Assembly (NCBI RefSeq): GCF_963677845.1 | Contig: NZ_OY782498.1 | Location: 3,169,518 to 3,233,517, forward strand | DNA length: 64,000 bases | Direction: 5' to 3' | DNA from: an uncultured Pseudodesulfovibrio sp. | GTDB taxonomy: Bacteria > Desulfobacterota > Desulfovibrionia > Desulfovibrionales > Desulfovibrionaceae | Part shown: one piece after another, positions 56,594-64,000 of the stretch | Position numbering within the stretch: position 1 is the first letter of the stretch | How the letters are laid out: every line of letters starts with the position of its first letter | The notes under the pieces: model-generated | The model's input: the letters and a program-made list of their open reading frames with translations, nothing else | What the model was told of the DNA's origin: nothing | Database searches by the model: none | Position numbers and translations under genes: made by a program

Positions 56594-57691
56594 CTATGGA
56601 TGGAGCAAAAACATATCGCCGGGCTGTACATCAGGGCTTGAAACACGTCGCTTGTCGCCATCTGCAGAACCGAGCAGGACAACTCGCACCCGTTCACCGT
56701 CCGGGGTCATGAGAAAATGCTCTTCATACGCCTTGATAAGCGCGGAGGAGGGCACCTCGACAGCGCCACCGGGGTCTGGCAATTCTATGACCAACTCGCA
56801 CCGGATACCGCCACGGAATTCAATATCACCCTTGGATATTTCCAAATCCACATTGATTTTACGCGACTGAGGATCAAAGCCGGGGGATACCCGTTCGACC
56901 TGCGCCTGAATTGTGCTGTTCAAATCTGTGAGCCGGAGCGAAATCGTCTCACCCATATCTTTCAGCGCTCGATATTCTTCACTAGTCAAGGCAAAGGGGA
57001 CAAGGAGGACATCATATCGTCCCAATTCTGCAACCTTTTCGCCTTTGGTGATCCATTCGCCGGGTTCAACATACCGGGTAATGACCTTCCAACCCGACGG
57101 GCCGGTCAGAGAAAACCGTTTCATGCGCTCAATGAGCACACGTTCTTCCACCTGTTTTGCGCGAAGTTGTTGCAGGGCGGCCTGATGGGCCCGCACGTTA
57201 GAATCGAGAGTGGACTGAGCCGCATTCTGATTCTTGACCAGAGCCTCGTACCGCTCTTTTTCCTTTTTGTTATAAACGAGATCACTTTTCAGACGTTGTT
57301 GATCAGTCCGATTGGTATCCAAATCCAAATGAATAAATGTCGTATCCAACTGCGCGAAAAGACCATTTGCACCCAACGTGTCACCCACGTCAGCCGTAAC
57401 GCTCTGCACTCGGCCGGATTCCTCGGTAACTAGGGTCATAGAATTTCTAGCTCGTGTAAAACCGGTCAACGCAGATCGACGGGCGGCAGACTGTGCCACG
57501 AATGTCTCCGTAGATCTCGGAGGAGGAGTCTGACTCTGAGCTTCTGCTTCCGCGGCCTGAACAAGCCCGCTCCCTGGAACTGCGGCCTCTGTCGTGGCCT
57601 CGCTGCCACAGCCGCCAAGTAGAAACATTCCCGTCAACAAAAAGGGAAGTCCTGCGAGAAAAAATCTTGAGCATGATTTATATATGTGCAT
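56594..57691 (-). CDS. RND efflux periplasmic adaptor lipoprotein
   Basis: 365 residues. Lipobox LGGC ends at Cys28. HlyD/AcrA-type organisation: biotinyl-lipoyl half motifs around VTEESGRVQSVTADVGDTL, a helical hairpin (TDQQRLKSDLVYNKKEKERYEALVKN), barrel and membrane-proximal domains (EVPSSALIKAYEEHFLM). It links the pump to an outer-membrane channel. It starts 1 base after the TetR gene stop and 15 bases before the pump start, so the three genes form one operon. Confidence 0.92.
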   Translation of the reverse strand: MHIYKSCSRFFLAGLPFLLTGMFLLGGCGSEATTEAAVPGSGLVQAAEAEAQSQTPPPRSTETFVAQSAARRSALTGFTRARNSMTLVTEESGRVQSVTADVGDTLGANGLFAQLDTTFIHLDLDTNRTDQQRLKSDLVYNKKEKERYEALVKNQNAAQSTLDSNVRAHQAALQQLRAKQVEERVLIERMKRFSLTGPSGWKVITRYVEPGEWITKGEKVAELGRYDVLLVPFALTSEEYRALKDMGETISLRLTDLNSTIQAQVERVSPGFDPQSRKINVDLEISKGDIEFRGGIRCELVIELPDPGGAVEVPSSALIKAYEEHFLMTPDGERVRVVLLGSADGDKRRVSSPDVQPGDMFLLHP

Positions 57692-57692
57692 G

Positions 57693-58310
57693 TCATTTTT
57701 CCTTTTTTCCGGGACGCATCCAAAAATCGAGAATACGGTCCATCAACATATCCATATCTACACCATCATGGAGCACGTCGACTTGACCAGTACTGACAAG
57801 ATGCGCCAATCCATGAACACCGGACCACAAAGCAAAAACAAGAGTATCGACATCCACGGAGCCAAAATACCCGGTATCGATACATTCTTGTGCCGTATTG
57901 CGAAAATGCGTGTATGAATGCATGGAACTGGCTGCCCATTCGCCATCGAGATCAACCTGATCACAATTGGTGCTGAACATGAGATGATAATATTCAGGCT
58001 CACTCAATGCGAATTGAATATAACTTTTACCCCCGCTACGCATACGATCCATGGGGTCAGGGTAGCGCTTCATCCCTTCATGCTGCCGCTCGACATATCG
58101 TGCAAAACCTTCTTCTCGAAGCACCGATAAGATTTCACGTTTATTCTTGAAATATCGATAAATAGCACCGGGACTATACTCAATCACACCGGCAATCCGC
58201 CTCATGGATACATTTTCGAATCCTTCCTTTACAAAAAGATCCTTGGCCGCATCCAGAATGCGACGACGCATCTTTTCCCTTTCTCGCTCACGCCTGTTTT
58301 TCGTACTCAT
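57693..58310 (-). CDS. TetR family regulator of the RND operon
   Basis: 205 residues. N-terminal TetR helix-turn-helix with RRRILDAAKDLFVKEGFENVSMRRIAGVIEYSPGAIYRYFKNKREIL; ligand-binding C-terminus. It is the first gene of the adaptor-pump operon and most likely represses it, relieved by a pump substrate. A 17-base inverted repeat 20 bases upstream of its start (58331-58347) is a likely operator. Confidence 0.92.
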   Translation of the reverse strand: MSTKNRREREREKMRRRILDAAKDLFVKEGFENVSMRRIAGVIEYSPGAIYRYFKNKREILSVLREEGFARYVERQHEGMKRYPDPMDRMRSGGKSYIQFALSEPEYYHLMFSTNCDQVDLDGEWAASSMHSYTHFRNTAQECIDTGYFGSVDVDTLVFALWSGVHGLAHLVSTGQVDVLHDGVDMDMLMDRILDFWMRPGKKEK

Positions 58311-58330
58311 AATCGCCTGCTAGCAAACTG

Positions 58331-58347
58331 TGTTCACTTTGTAAACA
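58331..58347. promoter_or_regulatory. Candidate TetR operator before the RND operon
   Basis: TGTTCAC-TTT-GTAAACA, arms match at six of seven positions. Nearby is a second GTTCAC in GCGTTCACAAAATG. It lies 20 bases upstream of the TetR start and fits autorepression. Confidence 0.45.
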
Positions 58348-58409
58348 GCGTTCACAAAATGTCACAAAGTCTCATTCAAATGACACACTTCAACAGCCTT
58401 CAATCACCC

Positions 58410-58916
58410 TCAATGCAATACGGACTTCATGGCGCAACGGACAACTATATGGTGAAATGGACGTATTATATTGAAATAAATAGGACCGGCTGAATTGTTA
58501 TATTTGACCACTGTTGCGACATGAAATCGGCGTCTATCCGTTTCATCGTCCAAATTTTCAGCAACAACCCCGATGATTGCATCCAGATGCTTTTCCTTAC
58601 CTTCCGCAACCCAATATGTTTCGCGGTCAGATTCCACGACAGTAAAAAAGTCTGCCTTTTCTCCGGGGGAGAAAGGAATCGATTCTACAGTAAACCGTTT
58701 TTTGTCCGGTATTTCCTGTTTCCCTTGTCCAAGGGACTTCAAAAGCCAAACACGCACTCTCCACAAGGCTCGCATCCAAGCCGGTTGATAGGATAAAACA
58801 CCAGCCACAAATTCAAGTAGCGCAGCTTCGCCTTCACCTGATTTTACATCGATATGGTCTGCACTCCTCATGAACTCTGCCAAAGAAGCGACATGTGACA
58901 ACCGTTCGTCATTCAT
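58410..58916 (-). CDS. DUF2867 family protein
   Basis: 168 residues with an AGGAGGAG ribosome site. The second half (ADFFTVVESDRETYWVAEGKE, VVKYNNSAGPIYFNIIRPFHHIVV) matches the DUF2867 family of unknown function. It overlaps the preceding TetR gene by 8 bases, so it is translated together with it and likely controlled by it. The first 70 residues (IDVKSGEGEAALLEFVAG) are typical of the family. Confidence 0.85.
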   Translation of the reverse strand: MNDERLSHVASLAEFMRSADHIDVKSGEGEAALLEFVAGVLSYQPAWMRALWRVRVWLLKSLGQGKQEIPDKKRFTVESIPFSPGEKADFFTVVESDRETYWVAEGKEKHLDAIIGVVAENLDDETDRRRFHVATVVKYNNSAGPIYFNIIRPFHHIVVRCAMKSVLH

Positions 58917-59532
58917 AACTCCTCCTTACAAGAACACCATCAAAAACCACATCCAAAAGCGGCTCTACTCCAGCCATTTGAATCTCTGGATCAAATGTTT
59001 CTGAGGTCAACCCTTGAATCAGACCTGTAAGATAAAGACTCCAACACACGGAACCAAGTGCCAATGCATCTACGTTGCGCCTAATTTCGCCTCGCTCTTT
59101 GGCTGCATCCACAAGAATTTTAAACCGGACCATTACATCCTTAACTTGGCCATTGAACCTCTCTTTCCACTCGCCTGTTGCAAACACCGCCTCCTTGGCC
59201 ACCGACTGAAGGAAAACAATGTTTGCTCTGTAATATCGATATAAAGACCCAGTTATTGAAAGGAATTGCTCCTTCAGAGAACCGTCAACCGGGACGGACT
59301 CGACGGCCTCCAGTGAGACTTCATTAATCTCGTCATAAAAGACAGACAGAAGCAGGGTGTTCTTATCCTTGAAGTGAAGAGAAATCGTTCCAAGACCTAC
59401 CCCGGCAACTTCTGCAAGACCACGCATGGTCGTTTTCTCAAAACCCAATTCTATAAATTGGGCACGAGCGGCTTGCAGAATCTTCTCCCTAAGATCGAGT
59501 TTCCGTTGATCACGCAGAGTCATTTTTGTCAT
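58909..59532 (-). CDS. TetR family regulator
   Basis: 207 residues. TetR helix-turn-helix RAQFIELGFEKTTMRGLAEVAGVGLGTISLHFKDKNTLL and a ligand-binding C-terminus of the usual length. It overlaps the DUF2867 gene (8 bases) and is preceded by tandem inverted repeats at 59548-59577, so it very probably autoregulates this two-gene operon. Confidence 0.9.
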   Translation of the reverse strand: MTKMTLRDQRKLDLREKILQAARAQFIELGFEKTTMRGLAEVAGVGLGTISLHFKDKNTLLLSVFYDEINEVSLEAVESVPVDGSLKEQFLSITGSLYRYYRANIVFLQSVAKEAVFATGEWKERFNGQVKDVMVRFKILVDAAKERGEIRRNVDALALGSVCWSLYLTGLIQGLTSETFDPEIQMAGVEPLLDVVFDGVLVRRSYE

Positions 59533-59547
59533 TTGGACGTCCTTTTT

Positions 59548-59577
59548 ATGAACACGTTCATCTACTGAACATGTTCA
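59548..59577. promoter_or_regulatory. Two tandem TetR-type operators
   Basis: ATGAACACGTTCAT (59548-59561) and TGAACATGTTCA (59566-59577) are both inverted repeats with the same TGAAC/GTTCA half-sites, 16-base phased. They are 16-45 bases upstream of the TetR start. Confidence 0.65.
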
Positions 59578-59703
59578 TAAAACGACTTTCTCTTTTTGGT
59601 CAACTATTAAATTTAGATGAATATAAGGAATAACCTTGGTCAATATGATCCTATTCTCAAAGAATCTCTCGAATTACCACTTTTACACAGTGTATCATCG
59701 CAT

Positions 59704-59750
59704 CTTAAAAACATAGCTAACCATATTAACTGATATAGTTAGCTATGTTT
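59704..59750 (-). terminator. Terminator of the MacB-like permease gene
   Basis: Perfect 13-base arms (59709-59721 and 59738-59750, AAACATAGCTAAC and complement) with a 16-base loop, followed on the minus strand by TTTTT. It lies about 27 bases after the permease stop codon. Confidence 0.65.
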
Positions 59751-59777
59751 AGATTGTAAACACTCAAAATATAATGA

Positions 59778-61001
59778 TTATGACTTCAAAACGTCAAGAA
59801 TTTCAATATTGGCAGCCTGCCATGCAGGATAGGCCCCTGCAACAACACCAAGCAGGCAGGAACCAACCAGTGTGATCAATAAATTGGTAGGTTCAATAAC
59901 CACAGGCAGTCCGGCAAGAGAGCAACCGACAACAACCAAAACAATTGTTGCAAGTACGCCAAATCCACCGCCGACGGCCGCCATGAGTCCCGACTCAAAA
60001 AGGAACTGACGGATGATATCGCGTCGGCGTCCACCCACCGCTCGACGCACGCCGATCTCGACTCGTCGTGCCCGAACCACCAAAATCATAATTGAGAGAA
60101 TACCAAGACCGCCGACGCCAAAGGAGATTGAAGAGGTGATACCACCCAACGTGGTCATGAGTTCCAAGGCCTGCCTTTGTAATTTCATGGCATCCTTTGG
60201 TGACATGGCACTGAAGTCATCGGGTTCTCCAGGATCAATGTTGTGACGCTGGCGCATGATTGACTGTACAGCACCATCCACCACATCACGGCCCGCATCT
60301 TTGGATAACCTCAGGAACACGCCACTTATCCATGTCTGATTGCTGGCTCGACGCATATAGGTTGTGATCGGAACAAGCATAATTTCGTCCTGATCCGTTC
60401 CAGAGACATCACGCCCTTTCGCTTCCATCACGCCTATAACCCGAAAACTTGCCCGATAAAGATAAATCTGTTGCCCAACAGCGTTCGCAGAATCATCGAA
60501 TAAAGCCTTGGCTATGGTTTGTCCCAACACACACACCATGGCTCGATCCTCAACTTCCTTCCAATCAAAAAAACGTCCATATTCCGGCCTGAAATTACGG
60601 ATATCCTGATAATTCGGCCACGCCGCCAGAACCACGGCATTCACCGCATTTCCATTACCACGCACCTGCATTGATTGCGTAACATAGGGGGTTCCCTCCA
60701 AAACGGATGGAACGCCATCTATCAAGGCCTGCGCATCCTGAACCGTAAAATTCCTGGTGACACCAGAGAGTCGAGCACTACCGCTTCTGGTAAAACGAAC
60801 CTGACCGGCCATGACGGAGTAAAGATTGGGACCAAGTTTTTCAGTCTCCAATTCAGCCCGTTTAACCATAATCTTTGAAACATGCTGCACACCGGTAAAA
60901 GCCAATGCACCGAGGAAGACACCCATCATAGCCAAAATTGCACGCAGCTTATGTGCAGAAAGCGATGATACGGCGATTCTAAAGTTAAGTGGAAGCAGCA
61001 T
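59778..61001 (-). CDS. MacB/FtsX-type ABC transporter permease (orphan)
   Basis: 407 residues. One transmembrane helix at the N-terminus (AILAMMGVFLGALAFTGVQHV), a large MacB-type periplasmic domain (about 45-250) and three C-terminal helices (SISFGVGGLGILSIMILVVRARRVEIGVRRAVGGRRRDIIRQFLFES). The family exports lipoproteins, peptides or toxins with an ATPase. No ATPase gene or adaptor is nearby: the previous gene on this strand is a DUF3431 protein. It may use a distant ATPase. Confidence 0.87.
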   Translation of the reverse strand: MLLPLNFRIAVSSLSAHKLRAILAMMGVFLGALAFTGVQHVSKIMVKRAELETEKLGPNLYSVMAGQVRFTRSGSARLSGVTRNFTVQDAQALIDGVPSVLEGTPYVTQSMQVRGNGNAVNAVVLAAWPNYQDIRNFRPEYGRFFDWKEVEDRAMVCVLGQTIAKALFDDSANAVGQQIYLYRASFRVIGVMEAKGRDVSGTDQDEIMLVPITTYMRRASNQTWISGVFLRLSKDAGRDVVDGAVQSIMRQRHNIDPGEPDDFSAMSPKDAMKLQRQALELMTTLGGITSSISFGVGGLGILSIMILVVRARRVEIGVRRAVGGRRRDIIRQFLFESGLMAAVGGGFGVLATIVLVVVGCSLAGLPVVIEPTNLLITLVGSCLLGVVAGAYPAWQAANIEILDVLKS

Positions 61002-61032
61002 TGTTTAATTTCCGTCGTAGGCGGTCAAAATT

Positions 61033-61698
61033 CTATTTATAGCAGGATCTGTTCCACGCTATATTGCCATTAAATATATGTTGCCACAACCGCTCAAAGG
61101 CATGCCCTGTGTTATTCTCATCAAGAGGGTCTTGCTCGATCATCCGCAAACAATATTCATAAAAAGCCTTGGGTCGAGTTCTGATACGCTCACCAGTTAC
61201 ACAGAAATTGCCTGTGGGAGCGCGAGCGATAATTTGCTTTGGCATTGGGGCGGAAAACAACTGCTCAAATACTTCCCCTACAGGTATGTCTTTACCCCAA
61301 CCCGACCAACGCCCCTCATTCTCAGGCTTACGCAAATCATGAGGCTGACCTAATCGATCACATTTGAGCTTAAACCACGCCAATCCTTTAAAGGGGGTAG
61401 AGCGATCCACAATGTCTACAAGCTGATTTCGCAGAGTTTTGATAGCAGCACGACCTCGATCATCAATATGATCAAAAGGGTCACCCTGCAAAAAAACATT
61501 CATAGTGGCTAGCTGGTCATATTCACTTACTATGTGCGTAAAATAGGTATGCGCTTCTCGCCCGATATTATCGAGATGACGTGTGTTTCTGGCGGGATTA
61601 TCACTCTTGTCGTACACAACGTAATCATATCCCAAAGCATCGACCCAACCAATGTCTTCATTATACTTAGCTATGATCACTTTGACATTATCACGCAT
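61033..61698 (-). CDS. DUF3431 family protein
   Basis: 221 residues. The order IIAKYNEDIGWVDAL, NIGREAHTYFTHI, FLQGDPFDH and NNTGHAFERLWQHIF fits DUF3431, which is glycosyltransferase-like in sequence style. Bases here are more AT-rich than the neighbours. It starts 31 bases before the MacB-like gene and could be in the same transcript; role unknown. Confidence 0.8.
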   Translation of the reverse strand: MRDNVKVIIAKYNEDIGWVDALGYDYVVYDKSDNPARNTRHLDNIGREAHTYFTHIVSEYDQLATMNVFLQGDPFDHIDDRGRAAIKTLRNQLVDIVDRSTPFKGLAWFKLKCDRLGQPHDLRKPENEGRWSGWGKDIPVGEVFEQLFSAPMPKQIIARAPTGNFCVTGERIRTRPKAFYEYCLRMIEQDPLDENNTGHAFERLWQHIFNGNIAWNRSCYK

Positions 61699-62042
61699 AT
61701 AATTGCCTTCAACTCTAGATTTTCAACCGCAACACTCTTCAACGTCATGCTCTAATTCTAATTTTCTTCTTCCTATTAGAATTTTTTTATCAAAATCACT
61801 GCTTTTTCGTTATTTGCCAGTATGATTATTCCCCGATCAAGGAACATTAAATCACGCACCAATCACATATTTAATCAATAATTTCAGATTAATATCACAT
61901 TTTTACTTTCTGTTCCATCAGATTATCATCAACCATAAGTACACTCACTGATGAAACAGAGGACACAAAAGGGCACATGGCAATCGATTTCATAGCCAAA
62001 ACTAACTCAGCCAAATGTTCGATTCAACACATTTGGACAAGA
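61699..62042. other. 344-base AT-rich intergenic region
   Basis: No convincing gene. It contains poly-T tracts (61780-61810), and a hairpin with arms CCAAATGT (62011-62018) and ACATTTGG (62029-62036) just after the MATE stop, which may be its terminator. Confidence 0.4.
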
Positions 62043-63422
62043 TCAATCTGAGATAACGCGAATATCTCTCCAAGGACCTTTACGAAATCGAGTTGTATAT
62101 GTTGTCGCAAGTACCAAAACGTATGAAAGGATGCATATCCAAGGTCCATGAATGCCCTTGATATCCAGAGCATTCAACACAATAAGTGGAAATACTACAC
62201 AAAACATCGAAGTCATTATCATGGTCTTCATAACGAATTTTGTATCACCAGCCCCTTTAAGCCCTCCCACATATACAATTGCCACCGCATCAACCATCGT
62301 AAAGACCGCTGCATAACGCATGAGCATTACACCCATGGTCAAGACAGCATTAAACTCAATCTGGGTTTCTCCATGCGCCTTAAACAGTTCCATAAGTGCC
62401 TCAGGAAAAACAACAAACATCAATGCCATAGCACCCATGTATGCCATTGCCAGATGCAAAACTGATTTAGTCGCATAAGCAGCCATGTCCGGATTCTTGT
62501 CGCCCATAGCCTGACCAACCATAATACTTGCAGCAACGTGCAGCCCAATGGTTGGCAAAAACGCCAGAGTATAAATGGAAAACACGGCATTCGTGGACGC
62601 TAACTCTACGGGGCCAAAACGCCCAACCATGAGTACAAAAAACGAAAAAGCAAAGAGATCAAGGAAAAATTCGACGCCGCCGGGTACTCCAAACCGCAAA
62701 AACCGTTTAAATAGCTCCGGGTCAAATCTCCACGCAGAACGAACCCGGTATTTCTTTTCATTTTTATCAGTAAACACCATAAAGGAATAACATATGACTG
62801 GAACTATATACCCAATAACTGTCGCTATCCCCGCACCAACAATACCGAGTTCAGGAAACGGTCCAATTCCATTGATGAGACAATAATCCAAAGGGACATT
62901 CAAGGTCATTGCCAGAAGACTCACAAGCATGATCGGTTTCGTCATACCGCGGCCAGAATAAAAACACGACAGACATCCGCTCACCACAAAAGCGCCACTA
63001 CCCACAATCAAAATCCGAAAATAGGCTATTTCCAACTCCATTATTGCAGCAGGGTGGCCACTCATTTCAAAAAGAGGTCGCGCTATGAACCACAAAGAAG
63101 CCAGAATCATCCAAGAAGGCACACAGAACCACAATCCCTGCCAAAGAGACCGGCCAACCTCTAAAGGCCTTCCTGACCCTGTATACTGTGCGACAAATAC
63201 ACCAGCGTATTGAGCGACACCAAGAAAAAACGCTAAAAACATGAAAGCGACAATACTCGCTGGAACAGATGCACCCAATGATTCCGTAGAATAGTTTCCC
63301 AGAAACATACGATCAGTAAATGTCATAACGGTTGAAGATACCATGCTCACCACAAGCGGAAGGCCTATTACCAGGGCCTCTTTATACCCACCTTTTGCAT
63401 GCCATCGCTTCATCAAAATCAT
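62043..63422 (-). CDS. MATE family multidrug efflux transporter
   Basis: 459 residues from the ATG at 63422, chosen for a GGAG seven bases upstream; the frame opens further. Twelve hydrophobic helices. Typical MATE segments are VIGLPLVVSMVSSTVMTFTDRMFLGNYS, LNVPLDYCLINGI, GVPGGVEFFLDLFAFSFFVLMVGR and GLKGAGDTKFVMKT. It exports drugs in exchange for Na+ or H+. It is divergent from a MarR regulator. Confidence 0.93.
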   Translation of the reverse strand: MILMKRWHAKGGYKEALVIGLPLVVSMVSSTVMTFTDRMFLGNYSTESLGASVPASIVAFMFLAFFLGVAQYAGVFVAQYTGSGRPLEVGRSLWQGLWFCVPSWMILASLWFIARPLFEMSGHPAAIMELEIAYFRILIVGSGAFVVSGCLSCFYSGRGMTKPIMLVSLLAMTLNVPLDYCLINGIGPFPELGIVGAGIATVIGYIVPVICYSFMVFTDKNEKKYRVRSAWRFDPELFKRFLRFGVPGGVEFFLDLFAFSFFVLMVGRFGPVELASTNAVFSIYTLAFLPTIGLHVAASIMVGQAMGDKNPDMAAYATKSVLHLAMAYMGAMALMFVVFPEALMELFKAHGETQIEFNAVLTMGVMLMRYAAVFTMVDAVAIVYVGGLKGAGDTKFVMKTMIMTSMFCVVFPLIVLNALDIKGIHGPWICILSYVLVLATTYTTRFRKGPWRDIRVISD

Positions 63423-63611
63423 TAAATTCTCCAATATATGTTGTACAAGAGGAAGTAGACTCACCCTCTAGCCTCAATCTTTATTCTATATCAAGCCTAT
63501 TCTTTTACTCTTTTAGCACCCTATATATTTTCATTCAGCGTGCCCCCCTTGTTCTTATGAAATCTCCATGATAGTGAGATTTATCCATGCCACCGATATA
63601 CAAGGATAAAC

Positions 63612-64000
63612 ATGCCAAATTCTGAAGATTCCTCCTTTTTTTCTCACATCTCGAATTTTCGCCGCCTTTACGCAAAAGCACTCACCACACGTCTTGAGCC
63701 ATATCAGGTGCGCCCTGGGTATATCGATATTCTCAACCGGCTTTGGAAGCAGGACAACATCACGCAAAAGCAACTTCATGCGCAACTCGCCATTGAGCAA
63801 GCCACACTTTCCAACTCATTAAAACGTATGGAAAGGGATGGGTTGATTCATCGCAAGCGCGACCCAAAGGATCGCCGTCTTTCACACATCGTCCTGACAG
63901 AACACGCAAAATCTCTTGAGCCTACAATTCTGTCAGCAATTGTAGAACTTCAATCTGTGATAAACGTTGGCCTGACTATCAATGATAGGCGATATTTTAA
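63612..64000 (+). CDS. MarR family regulator (start; runs off the window)
   Basis: 129 complete codons are present, and the gene continues past base 64000. It has the MarR winged-helix pattern: ARPGY-like VRPGYIDILNRLW, QKQLHAQLAIEQATLSNSLKRMERDGLIHRKRDPKDRRLSHIVLTEHAKS. The start is the ATG at 63612 after AAGGAT. It diverges from the MATE transporter and is likely its regulator, responding to a drug-like ligand. Confidence 0.88.
   Translation, partial: MPNSEDSSFFSHISNFRRLYAKALTTRLEPYQVRPGYIDILNRLWKQDNITQKQLHAQLAIEQATLSNSLKRMERDGLIHRKRDPKDRRLSHIVLTEHAKSLEPTILSAIVELQSVINVGLTINDRRYF

Noticed and set aside
61978-62050. 24-codon frame in the AT-rich gap before MATE
   Set aside because: Too short, no ribosome site, hairpin instead looks like a terminator.

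Overview
The window is a gene-dense stretch of moderate GC, chromosome-like, with no rRNA, tRNA, transposase, phage module or CRISPR array that I could recognise. The class I hybrid cluster protein (Cys-x2-Cys-x7-Cys-x5-Cys), the iron-dependent alcohol dehydrogenase, the large number of PAS/HD/HDOD signalling proteins and the style of the intergenic repeats suggest an anaerobic delta-proteobacterium of the Desulfovibrio/Pseudodesulfovibrio kind. That assignment is inference; no marker gene in the window settles it.

Layout. 1-5.5 kb: a truncated ACR3/BASS-type transporter with a small zinc-ribbon protein, a Crp/Fnr regulator behind a perfect FNR-type box, class II fumarase, and a LysE-type exporter divergent from a MocR regulator across strong palindromes. 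5.5-8 kb: a DUF2959 lipoprotein and an ArgP-ArgO pair. 8-14.6 kb: a Cys-rich protein divergent from a bacterial CULT-domain (cereblon-like) protein, an outer-membrane-like protein, an HD protein, a YigZ homologue, and a LemA-TPM-TPM cluster followed by a hidden 55-residue membrane protein. 14.6-22 kb: CheR and HDOD proteins, an ACT-ptb-buk operon, an SLC13 permease with a universal stress protein, and a composite of convergent hairpin repeats. 22-28.4 kb: glutamate racemase, EAL-HDOD, HD and GAF-HD-GYP proteins, and Hcp. 28.6-41 kb: signalling proteins (three histidine kinases, a solute-binding protein, an HD-GYP) around an iron alcohol dehydrogenase. 40.6-44.7 kb: housekeeping and small unknown genes. 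45-53 kb: second-messenger genes (a diguanylate cyclase with a periplasmic sensor protein, a chemoreceptor with an extra C-terminal Cache-like domain, a DisA_N protein with a small membrane protein, a VOC-HAD fusion). 53-64 kb: efflux and its regulators (TetR-MFP-RND, TetR-DUF2867, orphan MacB-like permease, DUF3431 protein, MATE with divergent MarR).

How the parts fit. Two themes dominate. One is signalling through cyclic nucleotides and phosphorelays: one GGDEF, one degenerate EAL, two HD-GYP, two other HD proteins, one HDOD and one DisA_N protein. The other is export: two LysE-type exporters, RND, MATE and an ABC permease, most of them beside a dedicated regulator and recognisable operator palindromes. 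The most unusual items are the CULT protein, the chemoreceptor with a Cache-like domain after its signalling tip, the VOC-phosphatase fusion, the DisA_N protein with a changed RHR motif, the MocR promoter that predicts a leaderless message, and the paired hairpin repeats between convergent genes.
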